This document shows, in pieces, positions 20,647-29,352 of a DNA stretch of 64,000 bases. The notes beneath the pieces are model-generated. The model was not told the origin of the DNA. It made no database searches and worked only from the letters and a program-made list of their open reading frames with translations. The stretch's first letter is position 1. Every line of letters begins with the position of its first letter. This DNA is from Candidatus Poribacteria bacterium (GTDB lineage Bacteria > Poribacteria > WGA-4E > JAJDTR01). The stretch covers positions 1-64,000 of the forward strand of contig JAPPIK010000020.1 of the NCBI GenBank assembly GCA_028820655.1, written 5' to 3'. The position numbers were made by a program, and so were the translations under genes.

Positions 20647-20781
20647 TTATGCGGAAGGTGAGAAGCATGTTAAGTCAGCCTTCAAATACTTTGGTATTTG
20701 GAAATACACCTCGTAAGGGGTACGGTAGTCGAGCGATTGATGAAACCGCTCTCGGTTGTAAAAGTTGAAATAACGTAGAAA
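20647..20781 (-). mobile_element. IS3-family transposase C-terminal remnant
   Basis: Complement translates FLRYFNFYNRERFHQSLDYRTPYEVYFQIPKYLKADLTCFSPSA*, typical rve integrase C-terminus; not in the ORF track. Confidence 0.8.
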
Positions 20782-20846
20782 ATTTGACTGTTTTTTGCTG
20801 TTTTGTCAACTAATATCATATTACAGGGAATGCGGGTGAGTCAATC

Positions 20847-21143
20847 ATGACGTGGACATTAGTAACCCAAGTGCTTGTAATAGTGGCAGCATACGTTGGA
20901 GGATTGTTAGGCGTTGCCCACTTTATAAACAATTCAATAGGAAAACGTATTGACAACCTCGACACTAGTCTCAACAAGCGAATTGACGACCTTCGAGATC
21001 AAATGAAAACAGACCATGCCAACCTTGCTAATCAGCTAATACGGGTTGAGAATAACTTGGATACTCATATAACCCGAGTCGAGAATAAACTCGACCAACA
21101 TATCAGCAACTATGACATCCACAAAGAAGGGGCAGAAAATTGA
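20847..21143 (+). CDS. Membrane-anchored coiled-coil protein
   Basis: N-terminal TM then KRIDDLRDQMKTDHANLANQL; related to 46368-46667 and 47088-47321. Confidence 0.65.
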   Translation: MTWTLVTQVLVIVAAYVGGLLGVAHFINNSIGKRIDNLDTSLNKRIDDLRDQMKTDHANLANQLIRVENNLDTHITRVENKLDQHISNYDIHKEGAEN

Positions 21144-21310
21144 AAAAACGAAGTGAGAAAAAACAGGAGAGCAAAAAGAAGGTTGGACGCCCAACAAAGC
21201 GTGTTGTTGAACCGATACCCGATACGCCAGAGAACGTTGCAAAGGCATTGTCCGGAATGCCGTCGGATAATCCGAAAATCAAGAAATTGACGCGACAAGC
21301 ACGAAATTAG
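21140..21310 (+). CDS. Small basic protein (56 aa, TTG start) overlapping the upstream stop by 4 nt; not in the ORF track
   Basis: MKKRSEKKQESKKKVGRPTKRVVEPIPDTPENVAKALSGMPSDNPKIKKLTRQARN; TTGA overlap. Confidence 0.5.
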   Translation: MKKRSEKKQESKKKVGRPTKRVVEPIPDTPENVAKALSGMPSDNPKIKKLTRQARN

Positions 21311-21745
21311 TCAACGTCCGTGCTTCGGTACTATTGTATATAATCCCCTATTGTAACCATTTCGAAGAGGAAAGGTAAAGGCTGTTTAGAAACATTGATT
21401 CTCCCTCACTTCATTGTACTTCGTATACTATAGGCACGACGAACGTTTATCCTCTTGCGATGAATATATTCGTTTACCGCTGTGATCAGACGGCCATACT
21501 TCAGTCGTAAAACGATGGGGTGTTTATTTGTACACCGCAGTAGGTTCGGTTTCCTAACCGAACCGGTATTATTCCTGTCTCGTAGGTACGGTTGGATGGA
21601 ATCACGAATTGTCAGGTAATGCCCTAACGATGCTCGGTGCGGTTGGAAACCGCACCTACGTCTCCGCACGGAGCCGGCGGGGCAAAGCGAGCCCTATCGC
21701 GCTCCCTTTTCGGTCGCTTGATCCCCGCCTACACTAATGACAGTA

Positions 21746-22531
21746 TTAGAACTCATCCGCTAGCGGCACGTATTCCGGAAAGATTTTCGGAAAACGTTGT
21801 CCGGTCGGGGCGCGATAGGTTGCCGCATCGACGTAGCATACGCTGAATGCCCGCCGCGGTCGGTCCGTGGTGTTGACCTCCGAGCGGTGCAGCGTCCAGT
21901 TGTGGAGCAGCACCACCTCTCCCGTCTCCATCTCCAGATAAAGCCGCTTCTCGTCCGGCGCATGGATGGCTCGCTCCTCCGGTGACAACAGGTCGCCATT
22001 CTCGGGGATCATGCTCTTGTGCGAGCCCGGAATAATCTGCAGACAGCCGTTGGCGACGCTCGTCGCATCCAGCGCCGTCCAGATGGTCACCTTCGGCGGA
22101 ATGCTCAATTTCCAGCCGCCCGCGCCGTCCTGATGCCAATTGATGGGGACGCCTTGGCCCGCGGGCTTGTTGAAGAACATCGTCCGAAAGGCGGACACAT
22201 CGTCGCCGATAATCTTCCGCGTAATGTCCCGAAACAGCGGGTGCTGTATGTAGGGGAGGAACAACGGGTCCTGTTCGAGGTCTTGAACTTTCCGGTATTT
22301 GAGCGTGGAACCTTTGAACACCTTCGTCTGCTTCGACAATTCCGGTTCGCCGGCCGACGGGCACAACTGCATCAGCATGTTGTCGTACCGGATTTTTCCC
22401 AGCATGATGTCGTCGATGCGCCGGCAGAGCGCTTTGATCTCGTAGTCCGGAGCGACTTTGCCCAAGCGCACATAGCCGTGTTCGTGGTATGCCGCGAGTT
22501 CGTCGTCAGTCAATACGGGCGCGTGGGTCAT
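21746..22531 (-). CDS. Phytanoyl-CoA dioxygenase (PhyH) family protein
   Basis: INWHQDGAGGWKL (HxD), LLHNWTLHRSEVNTTDRPRRAFSVCYVDA. Confidence 0.88.
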   Translation of the reverse strand: MTHAPVLTDDELAAYHEHGYVRLGKVAPDYEIKALCRRIDDIMLGKIRYDNMLMQLCPSAGEPELSKQTKVFKGSTLKYRKVQDLEQDPLFLPYIQHPLFRDITRKIIGDDVSAFRTMFFNKPAGQGVPINWHQDGAGGWKLSIPPKVTIWTALDATSVANGCLQIIPGSHKSMIPENGDLLSPEERAIHAPDEKRLYLEMETGEVVLLHNWTLHRSEVNTTDRPRRAFSVCYVDAATYRAPTGQRFPKIFPEYVPLADEF

Positions 22532-22778
22532 GGTACGATCTCCTGAAAAGTGTAGGAGCGATATCTAGGTGTATCTACGGGAACGAATGGTGTTGGGTTT
22601 CGCTGCGGCCAACCCGATTTTGCACAATAGGGCGAGGGGACCTGGGATTTCTATCGCGGTCGTTATGGGAATTCTATCGCACTCACTATTCGTTCGTTTG
22701 ATTCCCTTGATCCCCTACGGGCACAACTGTTCACTCGGCTGAAGGGTCTGCGCGGGATCTCCGTGGGAGGCGAGCGTT

Positions 22779-25187
22779 TCAATTATTGTTTTGGACCTGG
22801 TTTACCACTAACACCAGGTCGAAGATATTGACAACCCCGTCTCCGTTCACGTCGGCGGTCGAATCGTCCGTGCCAAATCCTTGAGCCACCAACGTCAAGT
22901 CCAAGATATTCACCTCGCCGTCGTTGTTGAGGTCTGCCGGGTTTCGAGGATTGATTCTTATGTAAATCTCGCCGTCTAAGTTCGATAACTCGTGCTCGGT
23001 GCCTTGGATTCCGGAGGAGGCACCCCGCACCTTCTCCGGAAGGCGCAATATCCGCGCCTCTCCGCTGCGGTTGTACACCGCCCAGCCGTTCGTGAACTCT
23101 CGTATGAAAAGCCCCGGTTGGTCGTCGTAAGGCCGCGCCTTGTCTCCGATCGGACCGCCCAGGTTCGCATCCCAAAACTCGTACCAAAGCTTGACGGAAC
23201 GCCCCAGCACGCCAGTACCGTACTTGAAGTAGCCGTCGGAATGCGTAAGGTTAAGTGCCGTCGTGGCGCGCATCAGTCGGGAATTCTTTTCACTCAACAA
23301 ATACTCGCCGGGGATCGACCATACTTCCAAGCAGTTAATCTGCGGCGCCTTCAGATTCCGGTCTGCCCAGATGAGATGATTCTCAACCTCGATTAGCGCC
23401 CGTGTAATGATTCTGTCGTCGTGTGCGTCGTCCCACCTGTCAACTTTCAGTTCCAAGAAAATGCCGTTGACATAGTCCCCGATACCCGGGACGTTCCGCC
23501 AGCCGGCGCCGACCAAAATCAGGAACTCGTCACCGGTTTCGGCGCGGATGTGCCGCAGATAGTGCTCTCTTGCGGTTGCGAGCGCTTCATCGGCACGATC
23601 GCCTCGGGTACCTTGGACCTTGTCTCGCTCATCATTAAACATGATGCCATCGTACACGCCGCAGCGATAGACGGCGAGCGCACGTTGGAATTGTACATTC
23701 TCAACCGGCGGCCGCAAAAAATTCCCCGTGGTTGACACACCGGACGGCACCGAAATCAGGTACAGGAAATCTGGGTTTATGGATTGAGTTTTTTTCCTCT
23801 CGTATAAGGCGCCATCGATGTCCCCGCCAACCGTAACGGTCGTAGGACCGAACGCAAAATGCAATCTGAAGCCACGGGGCCCGTATCCGAGATCGTGGCG
23901 CGCCAATTTTGCGTTCGGAGAGTAGCGAATAACATCAGGAATCGGCAGGATTATCGAGGGGTAGTCTCGGTTGTTAATTCGATCGGCAATCGGGAGCCGC
24001 GGCACTGCGCAAGATTCGGTGTAGAAAAATCTCCGCAGCGAGAGTCCGTCAAGCGGACTGTGGTCCAGGATAGGATTATAACGTATGTATAACTCCTTCA
24101 AGTTTGACAGATTTGCCAGCGGACTCACATCTTCGATGCGGTTGCGCTCCAATGCCAATTTGGTAAGTTGCGCCAGATTGGCGAGCGGTCTTACATCCAC
24201 GATGCGGTTCGTACTCAATTCCAGTTCGGTAAGTTGTGCCAGGCTTGCGAGCGGTCTCACATCATCAATTTGGTTATTGTTCAGTTCCAAATAGGTAAGG
24301 TTTGCGAGATTCGCAAGCGCACTTATATCTCGCAGCCGGCAGCCGTTCAACTCCAGCGCGGTAAGCTGGGCCAGGTTGGCAAGGGGACCGATGTCCGTGA
24401 GTCGGTTGCCGCTCAAGTCTAATTTAGTGAGATTCTGCAGATTTGACAGCGCTCCGATTTCCTCGATCCAATTACTATCCGCCGCCAGCACCGTTAGGTT
24501 GCCGAGATTAGCCAGCGGACGAATATCAACAGTCCCGCAGCCGTTCAAATACAACTCGGTCAGGCGGGTCAAATTGGCTAGTGCGGAGAGATCCTCGATG
24601 AAGTTGTTGGATAGCCTCAATTCGGTGAGTTCGGTCATACCTTCGAGCGGACTAATGTCGCTAAACGAATTGAAACTGAGATTCAATACTTCGAGTCGCA
24701 CCATACCGCGGAGCGGCGCGATGTCTTCAATCCTGTTTAAGCGTAAGTTCAATTTTGTGAGACCAGTCAAGTTTGCAAGTCCGCTGATGTCTTCCAGGCG
24801 GCAGTCCCAAAGACTTAGCTCGCTGAGGTTCGCCAGATTTGCCAACGGGTTCAAGCTCTCAATGTTTAAGCATTCGCTCAAATCCAGTTCTCGAAGTCGG
24901 ATGAGGTCTTTTAAGGGGCTAATGTCAACAATCCAGTTGCGGTTTAACCGCAGGGAGGTTAGGTTCACGGCGTGTTCCAATCCGGAAAGGTTGATGATCT
25001 GCATGTGTACGGCATGCAACCGTGTCAATCGCCTCATGTCGGCTTCGGTGACAGGATCATCGAATCCCAACTTCAGGGTGTGTTGGATGGCGCGCCGGAG
25101 GTACAGGTCGGGGATTTCAACGAATTGGGCGTGAGCGGCGGCACAGAAAGCGAGCAGCAGGATGATGGCACAGATGTGTCGCAGCAT
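22779..25187 (-). CDS. Secreted leucine-rich-repeat protein with central TIM-barrel-like domain and dockerin-like C-terminus (copy 1)
   Basis: Signal peptide; many LANLTxLTxLxLNxN repeats; DLNNDGEVNILDLTLVAQ and DVNGDGVVNIFDLVLVVN. Confidence 0.85.
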   Translation of the reverse strand: MLRHICAIILLLAFCAAAHAQFVEIPDLYLRRAIQHTLKLGFDDPVTEADMRRLTRLHAVHMQIINLSGLEHAVNLTSLRLNRNWIVDISPLKDLIRLRELDLSECLNIESLNPLANLANLSELSLWDCRLEDISGLANLTGLTKLNLRLNRIEDIAPLRGMVRLEVLNLSFNSFSDISPLEGMTELTELRLSNNFIEDLSALANLTRLTELYLNGCGTVDIRPLANLGNLTVLAADSNWIEEIGALSNLQNLTKLDLSGNRLTDIGPLANLAQLTALELNGCRLRDISALANLANLTYLELNNNQIDDVRPLASLAQLTELELSTNRIVDVRPLANLAQLTKLALERNRIEDVSPLANLSNLKELYIRYNPILDHSPLDGLSLRRFFYTESCAVPRLPIADRINNRDYPSIILPIPDVIRYSPNAKLARHDLGYGPRGFRLHFAFGPTTVTVGGDIDGALYERKKTQSINPDFLYLISVPSGVSTTGNFLRPPVENVQFQRALAVYRCGVYDGIMFNDERDKVQGTRGDRADEALATAREHYLRHIRAETGDEFLILVGAGWRNVPGIGDYVNGIFLELKVDRWDDAHDDRIITRALIEVENHLIWADRNLKAPQINCLEVWSIPGEYLLSEKNSRLMRATTALNLTHSDGYFKYGTGVLGRSVKLWYEFWDANLGGPIGDKARPYDDQPGLFIREFTNGWAVYNRSGEARILRLPEKVRGASSGIQGTEHELSNLDGEIYIRINPRNPADLNNDGEVNILDLTLVAQGFGTDDSTADVNGDGVVNIFDLVLVVNQVQNNN

Positions 25188-25305
25188 TGGAGTTCTCCTC
25201 TATTCCGTGTTGATACCGCACTGGCGGGGATGGTGGAGCGGTGTCACGACCCGCCCGGACGATTATACAGGATTGGGACGAAGAATAACAGGAGGATCTG
25301 ATTCA
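25188..25305 (-). promoter_or_regulatory. Conserved upstream region of LRR copy 1
   Basis: Similar sequence precedes all three LRR genes (28590-28710, 31780-31890). Confidence 0.5.
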
Positions 25306-25580
25306 GAGCAGCCGTGTATGCCGTTGTTCTATAATGGCGATGCATCAATAGCGTCGATTGCCAGCGGAATCGTGGGGGAGGAAACCTCGCTCATAAGCGA
25401 TAGTCGCGACCTGGAAAAGATTCCTATCGTCCTCGTTATTCACTCGGTTGATCTCCTACAGGAGTGATTGGGTGATATTTGAGTGCAATCTAAGGATTGG
25501 GCGCGGGGCCCCCGAGATTTCTATGGGAGGTCTATCGTGCTCGCTATTCACTCGCTTGAATGCACCCTACAACTATTGAC

Positions 25581-25660
25581 ATTGCGCTCCGCTGGAGCGC
25601 GTAGACGGGTGTCGCTTGTTTCTATTGACATACCACTCCTAACGGAGTGGGGAGTCGCGA
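25581..25660 (+). repeat. Inverted-repeat pair element GCGCTCCGCTGGAGCGC...TTTCTATTGACATACCACTCCTAACGGAGTGG
   Basis: Same architecture at 29211-29293 and 50655-50740. Confidence 0.75.
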
Positions 25661-26156
25661 TTTGGAGAAGATCTCTATCGGATTTCTACCGCGCTCGCTA
25701 TCCACTCGCTTGCTGGATTTCTATCGCGGTCCTTATTCAGTCGCTTAATCAGTCATTATCCATTTCCTTGATCTCCTACAGAGGGAATCGCGATTTGGAA
25801 ATCGCTCCCACAGTTGGAGATCGCTTCTACGGATAAAAAGGCTGGTGCGCGGAAGATCCCTATGGGAATTCTGTCGCACTCACTATTCGTTCGTTTGATT
25901 CCCTTGATCCCCTACGAGATCGTCGCGATTCGGAGATTGATCCCACAGGAGTAAGTTTGCCGGGCACGAAGGGAGTTCGCTATCCATTCGCTTGAGTGCA
26001 CCCTATGGGTACGAATGGTGTTGAGTTTCGCTGTGCTCTAGCCAACCTACCAACTTCCAGAGGACATGGTGGGCAGGGGACTCTCTATCGCGGTCGCTAT
26101 CCACTCCCTTGATTCCACCCTACAGGTACTACGGGTATACGTGGGAGGCGAGCGTT

Positions 26157-28589
26157 TCAATTATTGTTCTGGAGCTGGTTTACCACTAACACCAGGTCGA
26201 AGATATTGACAACCCCGTCTCCGTTCACGTCGGCGGTCGAATCGTCCGTGCCAAATCCTTGAGCCACCAACGTCAAGTCCAAGATATTCACCTCGCCGTC
26301 GTTGTTGAGGTCTGCCGGGTTTCGAGGATTGATTCTTATGTAAATCTCGCCGTCTAAGTTCGATAACTCGTGCTCGGTGCCTTGGATTCCGGAGGAGGCA
26401 CCCCGCACCTTCTCCGGAAGGCGCAATATCCGCGCCTCTCCGCTGCGGTTGTACACCGCCCAGCCGTTCGTGAACTCTCGTATGAAAAGCCCTGGTTGGT
26501 CGTCGTAACGCCGCGCCTTTTCTCCGATCGGACGGCCCAGGTTAGCATCCCAAAAATCGTACCAATAATTGATGGAGGGCCCATTCCCGCCAACGCCGAA
26601 CTTGAAGTAGCCGTCGGAATGCGTAAGGTTAAGTGTCGTCGTGGCACGCATCCATTGGTGATTCTTTTCACGCCACGTATTCTTTTTACGCCACGAATTC
26701 TCATCGGGACCGGGCGCCGGCCATACTTCCAAGCAGTTAATCTGAGGCGTCTTCAGATGCCGGTCTGCCCAGAGGAGTAGATTCTCAATCTCGATTAGAG
26801 CCCGCGTGATTCTTCTGTCGTCGTGTGCGTCGTCCCATTTGTCAATTTTCAGTTCCAAGTAAATGCCGTTGACATAGTCCCCGATACGCGGGACGTTCCG
26901 CCAGCCGCCGCCGACCACAATCAGGAACTCGTCACCGGTTTCGGCGCGGATGTGCCGCAGGTAGTGCCCTCTTGCGGCTGCGAGCGCTTCATCGCTTCGA
27001 TTGCCTCGGGGACCTTGGATCTTGTCTCCCACACCATTAAACATGATGCCATCGTACACGCCGCAGCGATAGACAGCGAGTACACTCTGGAACTGTCTAT
27101 TCTTAACCGGCGGCAACAAGAAATTCGTCGAGGTTGACACACCGGCTGGCACCGAAAGCAGGTAAACGAATTCAGGGTTTACTGATAGAGCTCTATTCCT
27201 CTCGTATACGGCACCGCTAATGTTTCCGCCAACCTTAACGATCGTAGGACCGAACGCAAAATCCAAATGGAAGCCGCGGCCACCGTATCCGAGATCGTGG
27301 CGCGCCAATTTTGCGTTCGGAGAGAAGCTAACAATATGTGGAATCGGCAGGATTATCGAGGGGTAGTCTCGGTTGTTAATTCGATCGGCAATCGGGAGCC
27401 GCGGCACTGCGCAAGATTCGGTGTAGAAAAATCTCCGCAGCGAGAGTCCGTCAAGCGGACTGTGGTCCAGGATAGGATTATAACGTATGTATAACTCCTT
27501 CAAGTTTGACAGATTTGCCAGCGGACTCACATCTTCGATGCGGTTGCGCTCCAATGCCAATTTGGTAAGTTGCGCCAGATTGGCGAGCGGTCTTACATCC
27601 ACGATGCGGTTCGTACTCAATTCCAGTTCGGTAAGTTGTGCCAGGCTTGCGAGCGGGCTCACATCTTCAATTTGGTTATTGTTCAGTACCAAATGGGTAA
27701 GGTTTGCGATATTCGCAAGCGCACTTATATCTCGCAGCCGGCAGCCGTTCAACACCAGCGCGGTAAGCTGGGCAAGGTTGGCAAGGGGACCGAGGTCCGT
27801 GATTGCGTTGCCGCTCAAGTCTAATTCAGTGAGATTTTGCAGATTTGACAGCGCACCGATTTCCTCGATCCGATTACTATCCGCCGCCAGCACCGTCAGG
27901 TTGCCGAGATTAGCCAGCGGACGAATATCAACAATCCCACACCGGTGCAAATTCAACTTGGTGAGGCGAGTCAGATTGGCAAGCGCAGCGAGATCCTCGA
28001 TGACGTTTTGGGATAGGTTCAAGTCGGTGAGTTCGGTCATACCGGCGAGCGGGTCGGCGTCCAAAATATCATTCGAATAGAGATTCAATACTTCGAGCCG
28101 CACCATACCGCGGAGCGGCGCGATGTCTTCAATCCTGTTTAAGCTCAGATCCAATTTTGTGAGACCGGTCACGTTTGCCAGTCCGCTGATGTCTTCCAGG
28201 CGGCAGTCCCAAAGACTTAGCTCGCTGAGGTTCACTAGATTTGCCAACGGGTTCAAGCTTTCAATGTTTAAGCATTCGCTCAAATCCAGTTCTCGTAGTC
28301 GGATGAGATCCTTTAAGGGGCTAATGTCGACAATCCAGTTGCGGCTTAACCGCAGGGAGGTTAGGTTCTCGGCGTGTTCCAATCCGGAAAGGTCGCGGAT
28401 CTGCATGTGTACGGCATGCAACTGCGTCAATCGCCTCATGTCGGCTTCGGTGACAGGATCATCGAATCCCAGCTTCAGGGTGTGTTGGATGGCGCGCCGG
28501 AGGTACAGGTCGGGGATTTCAACGAATTGGGCGTGAGCGGCGGCACAGAAAGCGAGCAGCAGAATGAGCGCACAGATGTGTCGCAGCAT
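26157..28589 (-). CDS. Secreted LRR protein with dockerin-like C-terminus (copy 2)
   Basis: Very similar to copy 1; last ~110 residues nearly identical. Confidence 0.85.
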   Translation of the reverse strand: MLRHICALILLLAFCAAAHAQFVEIPDLYLRRAIQHTLKLGFDDPVTEADMRRLTQLHAVHMQIRDLSGLEHAENLTSLRLSRNWIVDISPLKDLIRLRELDLSECLNIESLNPLANLVNLSELSLWDCRLEDISGLANVTGLTKLDLSLNRIEDIAPLRGMVRLEVLNLYSNDILDADPLAGMTELTDLNLSQNVIEDLAALANLTRLTKLNLHRCGIVDIRPLANLGNLTVLAADSNRIEEIGALSNLQNLTELDLSGNAITDLGPLANLAQLTALVLNGCRLRDISALANIANLTHLVLNNNQIEDVSPLASLAQLTELELSTNRIVDVRPLANLAQLTKLALERNRIEDVSPLANLSNLKELYIRYNPILDHSPLDGLSLRRFFYTESCAVPRLPIADRINNRDYPSIILPIPHIVSFSPNAKLARHDLGYGGRGFHLDFAFGPTIVKVGGNISGAVYERNRALSVNPEFVYLLSVPAGVSTSTNFLLPPVKNRQFQSVLAVYRCGVYDGIMFNGVGDKIQGPRGNRSDEALAAARGHYLRHIRAETGDEFLIVVGGGWRNVPRIGDYVNGIYLELKIDKWDDAHDDRRITRALIEIENLLLWADRHLKTPQINCLEVWPAPGPDENSWRKKNTWREKNHQWMRATTTLNLTHSDGYFKFGVGGNGPSINYWYDFWDANLGRPIGEKARRYDDQPGLFIREFTNGWAVYNRSGEARILRLPEKVRGASSGIQGTEHELSNLDGEIYIRINPRNPADLNNDGEVNILDLTLVAQGFGTDDSTADVNGDGVVNIFDLVLVVNQLQNNN

Positions 28590-28710
28590 TGGAGTTGTCC
28601 TTTATACCGTGTTGATACCGCGCTTGCGGGACCGGTGGAGCGGTGTCACGACCAGCCCGGACGATTATACAGGATTGGGACGAAAAATAACAGGAGGATC
28701 TGATTCACAG
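28590..28710 (-). promoter_or_regulatory. Conserved upstream region of LRR copy 2
   Basis: Nearly identical to 31780-31890. Confidence 0.5.
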
Positions 28711-29210
28711 GAGCCGTTTCGGGTAGATTGATACACGGATGGCGTTCTTGCTGTGCGCGATTTCTTTTCAGTCCGCCTACGGTTTGGGTGAGGAAACCCG
28801 GGATTTCTATCGCGCTCGTTATTCACTCGCTTGATCCCTTACGGCGAAGGCATGAGCGGGCGGTCGGTTGATGGTCGCGATTCGGAGATCGCTCCTACGG
28901 GGGGTGGTTGGGTGATATTTGAGTGTAACCTACGGATTGGGCGCGGAAACCACGACCCTACGCCGGAGGTATGAGCGGTCGGTCGGTTGATGGTCGCGAT
29001 TCGGAGATCGCTCCTACAGGAGTGGTTTGACGGTCACGAAGGGAGCTCGTCAGTCATTCCATTGATCGCACACCGCGCAAAGTACAAAAGGCTGGTGCGC
29101 GGGGGAACTCTGTCGCACTCGCTATCCACTCGCTTGATTGCACCGTACAGTTGCTAAATCGCGACCGGAAGTTTCTTGGATATTCGGTCGCTTGATTGCA
29201 GTCTTTACCT

Positions 29211-29293
29211 CACATTGCACTCCGCTGGAGTGCGTCAATGAATATCGTCCGTTTCTATTGACATTCCACTCCTCTGGAGTGGGGAGTCGCGAC
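29211..29293 (+). repeat. Inverted-repeat pair element CACTCCGCTGGAGTG...TTTCTATTGACATTCCACTCCTCTGGAGTGG
   Basis: Two short hairpins separated by a conserved spacer. Confidence 0.75.
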
Positions 29294-29352
29294 CGGTGCG
29301 GATTTGCTATCGCCCCCGTTGACCACAAAGTTGATTTTTTGCCTGCCCGTGG

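Noticed and set aside
22019-22546. 175-aa plus-strand ORF
   Set aside because: Antisense to the well-supported PhyH gene.
24376-25134. 252-aa plus-strand ORF (and 27487-28080, 31349-31726)
   Set aside because: Antisense shadow of the LRR genes; repeats arise from the LRR codons and all copies track the coding strand pattern.
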